From CALRGE01 sp964365765 (lineage in GTDB: Bacteria > Patescibacteriota > Gracilibacteria > UBA1369 > 2-02-FULL-48-14), in NCBI GenBank assembly GCA_964365765.1, contig CAYIRB010000034.1, forward strand, positions 1 to 11,249: DNA of 11,249 nt. The letters run 5' to 3'. The position numbers were made by a program, and so were the translations under genes. Position 1 is the first letter of the stretch; each line of letters opens with the position of its first letter. The notes beneath the pieces were generated by a model, which was given only the letters and a program-made list of their open reading frames with translations, did not search any database and was not told where the DNA came from. Below, one piece after another: positions 1 to 5,353 of this stretch.

Positions 1-107
1 ACCAGATGTAGATCTGTAGAGCAATCATCTGCGCGGATTCTACCATAACCATGTGGATACAAAAAGCTTGCGTCGCCTTGATACGATTGCCTACAAGCCA
101 TTAAGTA

Positions 108-569
108 GTGTACGGTTCCGATAATATTAGTTTTCCCACCATGCTCGACCAAATCGAAAGGAAATTGGAGAGACAAGGCTCTAAGTTTACAATCGAGGGT
201 TGGGATTTGCCCAAAAGATACTCGCCGCTATTTCTGGAAGAATGTGCTAAAACCCTAGGTGAAATTATGAAATTAGTAGGAGCAACTCTCAGTGGCGAAA
301 ATAACGATCCCACCAGAATTACAGGTTGTGAAGTTAGAAATGACGTTTCATTTCCCGGTAAAATGCTAGTTACACCTCATATAAGGACTGAAGATGGGGG
401 GGATTATCAGGAACCGACTGCGTTTTGTGCAATAGTGGACGGGAAAATTATTTTGCCCGCCAATCTAAGGGGTGATTTGTACCTTCAGGACATTCTTGAT
501 CTGATAAATGCCGATTCACGCACGGCGGTTTTAATACAAGAAGCAAGCGAGTTTGACTCAGCCGAATAA
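108..569 (+). CDS. Hypothetical protein, 153 aa, function unknown
   Basis: I do not recognise this protein. The frame opens after an in-frame TAA at 102-104. The first start is GTG at 108, and ATG at 141 (residue 12, followed by LDQIERKLERQ) is an equally plausible start. Neither has a Shine-Dalgarno sequence. The product is soluble: an amphipathic, charged N-terminus, a mixed alpha/beta middle, and a segment reading FCAIVDGKIILPANLRGDLY (roughly residues 105-124) that looks like a beta-hairpin. No membrane segment, signal peptide or catalytic motif is visible. It uses CTA, TTA and AGT codons more than the downstream genes, which favour TTG for Leu, so it may have a different history. A hairpin terminator follows 14 nt after the stop, so it appears to be transcribed separately from the ribosomal operon. 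That the frame codes is likely but not certain. Confidence 0.6.
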   Translation: MYGSDNISFPTMLDQIERKLERQGSKFTIEGWDLPKRYSPLFLEECAKTLGEIMKLVGATLSGENNDPTRITGCEVRNDVSFPGKMLVTPHIRTEDGGDYQEPTAFCAIVDGKIILPANLRGDLYLQDILDLINADSRTAVLIQEASEFDSAE

Positions 570-582
570 TTCTTTTGAAATG

Positions 583-603
583 ACTGCCCCCGGGGGCAGT
601 TTT
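583..603 (+). terminator. Palindromic intrinsic-terminator-like hairpin
   Basis: An 18-base perfect palindrome, ACTGCCCCCGGGGGCAGT (583-600), continues into a short run of T (600-603). It sits 14 nt after the stop of the 153-aa gene and just before the putative rpsF promoter. The T tract is short, so termination may be weak. As RNA the four central bases would form the loop on a 7-bp stem. Confidence 0.65.
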
Positions 604-629
604 GCAGGTAGGATTTTTTCGTGTATACT
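602..629 (+). promoter_or_regulatory. Putative sigma70-type promoter for rpsF-ssb-rpsR
   Basis: The -10 hexamer TATACT (624-629) matches 5 of 6 consensus positions. It lies 16 nt after a weak -35 candidate, TTGCAG (602-607), which matches in its first three bases. It sits just after the upstream terminator-like hairpin and is the best promoter candidate before rpsF. Transcription would start near 636, leaving a leader of about 195 nt. Confidence 0.45.
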
Positions 630-731
630 CCTCTTTTAGAGTTGGAAACCGAGCTCGATGATTTCTTGAAAGCTCTTCTAAAGTATCCCGACCCTGCAAG
701 TGATGCCATGATGAATGCGGTGCGGGGTTAG
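621..731 (+). CDS. Possible 36-aa small ORF upstream of rpsF
   Basis: GTG at 621 opens a 36-codon frame ending with TAG at 729-731. It begins MYTPLLELETELDDFLKALL and is strongly amphipathic and acidic, unlike a random frame. There is no Shine-Dalgarno sequence. The GTG overlaps the putative -10 box at 624-629, so if that promoter is real this start is not in its transcript. The stop lies inside the first leader stem (722-778). It could be a real small protein, a decayed gene remnant or chance; I lean only weakly towards coding. Confidence 0.2.
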   Translation: MYTPLLELETELDDFLKALLKYPDPASDAMMNAVRG

Positions 732-814
732 TAAAATTCCCTTGCATGAAGCACGGCTCGGTGCTAATCTCACCCCGCTTTATCTGTCTTTCCGGCCATC
801 GCGAGCACGGAAGG
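722..814 (+). promoter_or_regulatory. Structured leader of the rpsF operon, possible S6/S18 autoregulatory element
   Basis: Two inverted repeats occupy the leader. The first pairs GCGGGGT (722-728) with ACCCCGC (772-778); it continues inward with TAG/CTA (729-731 with 764-766), leaves a 5-nt bulge on the 3' side (767-771), and encloses CAC/GTG (752-754 with 761-763). The second pairs CTTTCCG (788-794) with CGGAAGG (808-814, one G-U) and ends 17 nt before the rpsF ATG. Bacterial rpsF operons often carry a leader RNA bound by the S6:S18 heterodimer. The position fits that role, but I could not confirm that element's conserved core, so the functional assignment is inference. Confidence 0.4.
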
Positions 815-831
815 ATTAATACCAAACAGAT

Positions 832-1317
832 ATGAAATATGAATTAATGTTGATTCTGAGTCCGAAACTTTCGGACAAGGAAATCGAAAAAACACTGGCG
901 GACGTTAAGGCGACTCTGACCGAAAACGCTTGCGGTGTTTTCGCGGAAGACACTTGGGGAAAACGCGATTTGTCTTACAAGATTTCAACTTTCTCAACAG
1001 CTTACTACGTTGTTATGAATTTTGAGGGCGAACCTGACGGAATTCCCGGAATTCACAAGGATTTGCGTATTCAACCGGGGCTAATGAGGTACTTGATGAT
1101 AAAAATTCCGGACGGATACAAATTGGAGAAATTTGCCGATATCTCGGAACGCGTTCCAAGAAAACTTGAAACGAGACAAGCGGAAGAACTCCGAAAAAAA
1201 GTCGGAACGGGTCGGACCAAGAAAGCCGTGAAAGAAGAGCCGAAACCGGAGGTGAAGGACGAAAAACTTGATGAAAAATTGTCGGCGATTGTAAATGATG
1301 CCGATATTGATATTTAA
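832..1317 (+). CDS. rpsF: 30S ribosomal protein S6
   Basis: S6 is a primary component of the 30S platform. It binds 16S rRNA as a heterodimer with S18, which is encoded two genes downstream. Family signatures are visible in order: the first beta strand YELMLILSP (residues 3-11), WGKRDLSYKI (42-51), and RIQPGLMRYLMIKI (79-92), the usual end of the conserved domain. Residues from about 98 to 161 form a Lys/Glu-rich extension that makes the protein longer than a minimal S6 of about 95-100 aa; such charged tails vary between lineages. ATG at 832 is the only sensible start because the family N-terminus begins there. No Shine-Dalgarno is present; the start lies in the context CAGATATG, which recurs at ssb. 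It is the first gene of the rpsF-ssb-rpsR operon and follows a potentially structured leader. Confidence 0.97.
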   Translation: MKYELMLILSPKLSDKEIEKTLADVKATLTENACGVFAEDTWGKRDLSYKISTFSTAYYVVMNFEGEPDGIPGIHKDLRIQPGLMRYLMIKIPDGYKLEKFADISERVPRKLETRQAEELRKKVGTGRTKKAVKEEPKPEVKDEKLDEKLSAIVNDADIDI

Positions 1318-1334
1318 CCCTAACACTCACAGAT

Positions 1335-1808
1335 ATGAGAAGTGTAAATAAAGTCATCTTGGTCGGAAATCTGACCAGAGATCCTGAAATGAAGACCACG
1401 ACAAGTGGTCAGTCAATCACCACTTTCGGTTTGGCGACAAACAGACAGTGGATGACAAGCGGCAGCGAAAGAAGAAGCTCGGCCGAATTCCACGAATGCG
1501 TGGCTTGGGCTCGTTTGGCTGAAATCTGCAAGCAATACCTTCACAAGGGCATGCTGGTTTATGTTGAAGGCTACTTGAAGACAAGAAGCTGGGACATGGA
1601 AGACGGAACGAAGAGATTCCGCACCGAAGTCGTTCTTCAGGACATGATTATGCTTGAAAAACGAAGCGACGGAAAAGAAATCGAATACAGTCCGGAAGGC
1701 GCGGCCGCCACGGAAGAACCGGCGACGGAAGAAGTTCACGCATCGAACGACGCGCCTCAAGAAGCTCCGAAGTCGGATGTCAACATTGAGGATGACAATA
1801 TGTTTTAA
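1335..1808 (+). CDS. ssb: Single-stranded DNA-binding protein
   Basis: SSB coats single-stranded DNA during replication, recombination and repair, and recruits partners through its acidic C-terminal tip. The OB fold fills roughly residues 1-110: it opens with NKVILVGNLTRDPEM (5-19), and W39, W58 and W86 sit where DNA-stacking aromatics are expected, the last within TRSWDMEDGTKRF. A Glu/Ala/Pro-rich disordered linker follows (about 115-148). The acidic tip ends EDDNMF rather than the common DDDIPF, so the terminal Phe and acidic residues are kept but the penultimate Pro is Met. It lies 17 nt after rpsF and 25 nt before rpsR, the classic arrangement. No Shine-Dalgarno is visible; the start context CAGATATG matches that of rpsF. 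Confidence 0.97.
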   Translation: MRSVNKVILVGNLTRDPEMKTTTSGQSITTFGLATNRQWMTSGSERRSSAEFHECVAWARLAEICKQYLHKGMLVYVEGYLKTRSWDMEDGTKRFRTEVVLQDMIMLEKRSDGKEIEYSPEGAAATEEPATEEVHASNDAPQEAPKSDVNIEDDNMF

Positions 1809-1833
1809 ATTATAATCAATCCAATAACCTAAC

Positions 1834-2052
1834 ATGGGAAAAAAAGTCAAAGAACAAAAAACGCCAAGACCTGCCTTACCACTTTTCATAGACTACAAGG
1901 ACATTAAGCTCTTGAGAGCTTACCTTTCCACTTTCGGCCGCATTGTGCCGAGGTACTACACGGGCGTTTCATTGAAACAGCAAAAACAACTGTCGCACGC
2001 CATCAAATTGGCGCGTGAAATGGCGCTCTTGCCATATACCAGTAAGTATTAA
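1834..2052 (+). CDS. rpsR: 30S ribosomal protein S18
   Basis: S18 pairs with S6 on the 30S platform. The 72-aa product has normal length for the family. A basic N-terminal arm (GKKVKEQKTPR) is followed by the core IDYKDIKLLRAYLSTFGRIV (19-38), then PRYYTGVSLKQQKQL and HAIKLAREMALLPY, which match the S18 consensus closely. No N-terminal zinc-binding cysteines are present, as in many zinc-independent S18 proteins. ATG at 1834 fits the family N-terminus and has no Shine-Dalgarno. It is the last gene of the operon: a strong intrinsic terminator begins 14 nt after the stop codon. Confidence 0.97.
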   Translation: MGKKVKEQKTPRPALPLFIDYKDIKLLRAYLSTFGRIVPRYYTGVSLKQQKQLSHAIKLAREMALLPYTSKY

Positions 2053-2066
2053 GAAAATATAAATTC

Positions 2067-2092
2067 GGCCCCGCCTTGGCGGGGCCTTTTTT
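2067..2092 (+). terminator. Intrinsic terminator of the rpsF-ssb-rpsR operon
   Basis: GGCCCCGCC (2067-2075) and GGCGGGGCC (2078-2086) form a perfect 9-bp GC-rich inverted repeat with a minimal TT loop (in practice a CTTG loop on 8 bp). Six T residues follow directly (2087-2092). This is a textbook Rho-independent terminator placed 14 nt after rpsR. Confidence 0.95.
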
Positions 2093-2105
2093 GCGCTGCC
2101 CAGCC

Positions 2106-2134
2106 TTGCTAAAAGACCGGAAATTTGATATAAT
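2106..2134 (+). promoter_or_regulatory. Extended -10 promoter of the membrane-complex operon
   Basis: A perfect -10 hexamer TATAAT (2129-2134) is preceded by TGA, giving the extended -10 form TGnTATAAT. A -35 candidate TTGCTA (2106-2111, 4 of 6 matches) lies at the optimal 17-nt spacing. It falls between the rpsR terminator and the next start codon at 2159. Transcription should begin near 2141, giving a leader of under 20 nt. Confidence 0.85.
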
Positions 2135-2158
2135 AATCAGATACAAAAACAAAAACGT

Positions 2159-2698
2159 ATGGCTGAAAATAAAAATCAAAAATTTGGGCTTGAACAAAGC
2201 GCTGAAACAAGCCAAAAAGAAGGTGTTTTCGAGAAAGCTTTGGCATCTTGGGTTGCTCCCGAGTTTTATAGATACCGCCGCACTTGGTTGTGGTACGCCG
2301 TCGCGCTGTTCATGGATGTCGGACTTTTAGCCTTCGCTTACTACAGCGGCTCAATCACAATGGGCTTGGTATTTTTGGTTTTACCGGTCGTATTCGCGCT
2401 AGAACAGAGGAAAGCGCCGCAAACCGTTGACATCGTAATTTCGTCATACGGCATAAAGTTTGGAAACAAAACATTTCCCTACAGCGAAATAAAAAAGTTT
2501 TGGATAATTCATCACCCTCCGCACATTAACGAATTGCATATTTTAACGTCCAACAGAATCAGTCCGGAGCTTACGATTCCGATGATGGCAATGGATCCGG
2601 TGGTTCTGAGAAATTTTTTAGTCACTCAAATCGGTGAATGGGAAGGAAAAAAAGAGAGCACTTTGGACATTCTGATTCGTATTTTTAAACTGGCCTAA
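2159..2698 (+). CDS. Two-helix membrane protein with C-terminal PH-like domain
   Basis: A hydrophilic N-terminus (1-30) leads to two closely spaced hydrophobic helices (about 43-62 and 66-82), so both ends probably face the cytoplasm. Residues 87-165 alternate short beta strands with the pattern 'IVISSYGIKFGNKTFPYSEI' and 'FWII..', resembling bacterial PH-like domains, and end in an amphipathic helix (DILIRIFKLA). From memory, proteins of this build are common in Parcubacteria near secretion-type genes; this is recall, not a search result. No enzymatic motif is visible. It is the first gene of the operon, with a leader of under 20 nt and no Shine-Dalgarno. The next gene starts 1 nt after its stop, which suggests translational coupling. 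A membrane-anchoring or scaffold role is inferred. Confidence 0.85.
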   Translation: MAENKNQKFGLEQSAETSQKEGVFEKALASWVAPEFYRYRRTWLWYAVALFMDVGLLAFAYYSGSITMGLVFLVLPVVFALEQRKAPQTVDIVISSYGIKFGNKTFPYSEIKKFWIIHHPPHINELHILTSNRISPELTIPMMAMDPVVLRNFLVTQIGEWEGKKESTLDILIRIFKLA

Positions 2699-2699
2699 T

Positions 2700-4211
2700 A
2701 TGGACAATCAATCTAAAAATTTAAACCAAACCATACTCGAAGGTAAAATCGAGAGTCAAAAAGCGGATGCGCTTGAAGAAATTTCGCGAATTTTGAAACG
2801 AGTCGATTCGGATATTAGCAGAAAAGAACGTGGTACCGCGATGATTACCGGCTTGCAGGTGCTTGCCCAATCGCAAGTTGATGACAGAACAAAAGAAATA
2901 TTCGACTTGCGCGCTAAACAGGCGGCGGAAAAAAACGAGCTGACTCTGGCGGAGTATGAACGTTTGCACAAAAACGCGATGGATTCCTTGGTCCGTCGGC
3001 TGAGCCTTGCTGTTGAAGCTTCGGAAGATATGCCTTCCTTGAAAAGACACTTGGATATGCTGGGCACTTCACCGGACACGGATTTCTTTGCGCTTTTGAA
3101 AAAAGAAGGAATCACTTTGGATGAGGCGGCAAAACAAATTCCCGCGGATTTGATATTGATTGAAGAAAAACTGAAAACGGGAAAGCCTCCCATGGACGAG
3201 TCCGACTGGAGCCACGTTGAAGGTTTGATGCGCAGAATCGCGCGCTTGGAACCTGTGGATACGCGCAAGGCGCTGGCCAATATAAGCCAGTACGCGGGCT
3301 ACGTTTTACTTTCGGAACTGAATCCCGAACAAAGAATGCTGGTTCTTGAGCGAATGCCGGACGATCCCGAATTCCACAAATTGCTGGTCAACTTTACGGC
3401 GACGAACTATTTGACCGTCGCCGAAGCTTTGGATTTACTCGCAAAAGCGGAGCCGAAACATCCGGAATTGAAAGACCAGTATCTTTTGGCGCGAAAGGAA
3501 ATCGATAGCGACGGAATGCGCAGGTATCAGACGGATATCGCGGCGCTTCAACACGAGGCTCTAAGAGTTTACGAAATGAATTATCACGACAATTTCGCCG
3601 GTAAATACGGCAACCCGGTCACTTACTTGCTGGTTCACGCCGGTGAATACATCGGCATCACGACAATGCTTGGAAATTTCATGGCCAACGTGAATATGAA
3701 AGATTTGATCCACAATCCCTCGAAATTCATGAAGGACGTGGCGGGTTTGGCGACAAACCCGTGTTTTATAGCGGGCACCGCGGTAACGGCCGGAGCAGTT
3801 GAATACGTTACGGGCGGAATCGGCAAAGGTTGGTTAACAGGTGCTTTGGCCAATATCACGAAGGACAGATCACTGGAGGCGGACAAAAAGGCGCAAGCCA
3901 AAATCGATCAGGTCAAAAAAGTGTTGAAAAACAACCCTCAGCTTACGGAGCTTTACTACCGTCATATCAAAGAAATTATCGCCCTGCGGAATTTGAACAA
4001 AGAAGTCAATCTGCAATCGCTCGGCATTGAGTATAAAGACCTTTCGGAGCACCTGAAAAACACATCCAAAACAAGCTACGACGACAACATAAATCAATTC
4101 GCGATTGTCTTGGCGGACGGGCAGAACGGTTTGAGTCTAAAAAGCGAAAACGCGCAAGAAGAATTTATCAAAAAAACCATGCCGAAAGGCTTTACCGAAT
4201 TTAAAAATTAA
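2700..4211 (+). CDS. Unrecognised 503-aa helical protein with a hydrophobic Gly/Ala segment
   Basis: I do not recognise a family. Residues 1-300 are highly charged and appear almost entirely alpha-helical, with probable coiled-coil stretches near the N-terminus (about 15-110). A moderately hydrophobic patch follows (Y309 to L324). The strongest hydrophobic segment is at about 353-375, with NPCFIAGTAVTAGAVEY, glycine-rich and possibly membrane-inserting. After residue 385 the protein is helical and charged again. No signal peptide or nucleotide-binding motif is visible. ATG at 2700 follows the previous stop (TAA 2696-2698) by 1 nt and the next gene begins 5 nt after its own stop, so it belongs to the same transcription unit. 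The glycine-rich hydrophobic element recurs in the next protein, which suggests both touch the membrane. Function unknown. Confidence 0.88.
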   Translation: MDNQSKNLNQTILEGKIESQKADALEEISRILKRVDSDISRKERGTAMITGLQVLAQSQVDDRTKEIFDLRAKQAAEKNELTLAEYERLHKNAMDSLVRRLSLAVEASEDMPSLKRHLDMLGTSPDTDFFALLKKEGITLDEAAKQIPADLILIEEKLKTGKPPMDESDWSHVEGLMRRIARLEPVDTRKALANISQYAGYVLLSELNPEQRMLVLERMPDDPEFHKLLVNFTATNYLTVAEALDLLAKAEPKHPELKDQYLLARKEIDSDGMRRYQTDIAALQHEALRVYEMNYHDNFAGKYGNPVTYLLVHAGEYIGITTMLGNFMANVNMKDLIHNPSKFMKDVAGLATNPCFIAGTAVTAGAVEYVTGGIGKGWLTGALANITKDRSLEADKKAQAKIDQVKKVLKNNPQLTELYYRHIKEIIALRNLNKEVNLQSLGIEYKDLSEHLKNTSKTSYDDNINQFAIVLADGQNGLSLKSENAQEEFIKKTMPKGFTEFKN

Positions 4212-4216
4212 ATATT

Positions 4217-5353
4217 TTGCTGCAGAGTCAAAAACAATTCGTGGAGGACTACTTGAGACCGCTGAGCCGCGGGGAGAGCGTGACATTGCCCGCCGGCTAT
4301 GACGCCATGTACTTGAAGTGTCTGGATTTCAACTCCGAAATAAGCGGCAGGCTTTCCGTGGAAGAAAAAGCAAAATCTTTCATCGATTTTTTGGACGAAC
4401 AAATCGGAAGAAAAATAAAAGCATTGATCCCGGGAGATTCGCCCGTCGATCAAAATAATAAAAGATTGAACGCCAGAGGCCGGATTGTTTTGGCCAGCGC
4501 GGACGTCGGAAAAACATTCGACAAATTGATTACGCCGGAAGATTTGGGAGAAATTAAGGGACAAAACTATCACTTTTTGTCGTCCACTTTGCGAAGCGTA
4601 ACCACGAACATCAAGGAATTGATGGACGAACAGGTTTTGCTCCACGTTGCCGCGCATCTGAAAGATCAAAATTACCTGATCGAAAACGCGGTCTTGGAAG
4701 GCGGCCTTGTCAACTTGTCCGTCAGAAACCAAAAGGGTGCCAAAAGCGAAGTCAAAGTTGATCCGAATCAAAGCATCGAGACACCGCTGGATTATGTATT
4801 TACAAACGAAAAGGGAGTGGAACAAACGGTTCCGGAAACAAAATTGTTTGACAAGCGGGGAGAACTTGAACCCGACCCGACACTGCAACCTTCGGACAAC
4901 AATCGTAAGGGCTTAGGTTTGGCGCTGGCCGGCGGAATGCTTGCGACTCTTCCACTCGCATTGGGTCAAAACACTCAAGGCCCTGATGCCTTGAACAAGG
5001 CCGCCGCAACACCGCGCGTCACGCCGACCATACCTCACACGGCGAAACACGGAGTCACGGTTCCGGCCTTTGAAAACGTGCAGGCATCAAAAAGAAAATT
5101 TGAAGACCGCAAGACAGGTGAGGAAGCCGAAGACAACGTAAGAAAAGAAAACCGGGCGAAATATGAAGAAGAAACGCGAAAAAAGTTACTGGAACGCGCA
5201 CTGGCGCAACCGGAAACTCCGAAAAAATCAGTCTCGCAAAGTCCACTGAAGCGCGCCGCTTTGGCGGGCCTTGGCATGGGAGGAATTCTGTTGGGAGGAT
5301 TGGGCGGCACGGTCGCCACGACCATGTATATTACAACGATTTTAAAACAATGA
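4217..5353 (+). CDS. Unrecognised 378-aa protein with two Gly/Ala-rich hydrophobic segments
   Basis: I do not recognise a family. The frame opens after an in-frame TAA at 4202-4204. TTG at 4217 is the earliest normal start and lies 5 nt after the previous stop; GTG at 4241 (residue 9) is the alternative. Residues 1-225 are soluble and mixed alpha/beta. A hydrophobic Gly/Ala/Leu segment spans 232-250 (GLGLALAGGMLATLPLALG). A Pro/Thr-rich linker follows, then a strongly charged helical stretch (about 285-335, rich in Lys, Arg and Glu). The protein ends in a second Gly-rich hydrophobic segment (347-376). The small-residue pattern would allow tight helix packing in a membrane. Its TGA overlaps the ATG of the next gene (ATGA, 5350-5353), so the two are probably translated together and may interact. 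Confidence 0.85.
   Translation: MLQSQKQFVEDYLRPLSRGESVTLPAGYDAMYLKCLDFNSEISGRLSVEEKAKSFIDFLDEQIGRKIKALIPGDSPVDQNNKRLNARGRIVLASADVGKTFDKLITPEDLGEIKGQNYHFLSSTLRSVTTNIKELMDEQVLLHVAAHLKDQNYLIENAVLEGGLVNLSVRNQKGAKSEVKVDPNQSIETPLDYVFTNEKGVEQTVPETKLFDKRGELEPDPTLQPSDNNRKGLGLALAGGMLATLPLALGQNTQGPDALNKAAATPRVTPTIPHTAKHGVTVPAFENVQASKRKFEDRKTGEEAEDNVRKENRAKYEEETRKKLLERALAQPETPKKSVSQSPLKRAALAGLGMGGILLGGLGGTVATTMYITTILKQ

Noticed and set aside
1..48. Open frame ending with TAA at 46-48, possible tail of an upstream gene
   Set aside because: Only 15 codons are visible with no recognisable motif, so the frame cannot be supported. I see nothing else certain in 1-107.
1811..1816. TATAAT between ssb and rpsR
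   Set aside because: I see no convincing -35 at proper spacing inside the ssb end, and the A/T-rich 25-nt spacer makes a chance match likely.
4208..4888. Long minus-strand frame of 226 codons
   Set aside because: It lies opposite the 378-aa gene, has a shadow-like composition (rich in Phe, Val and Gln), no recognisable domain and no place in the operon layout.
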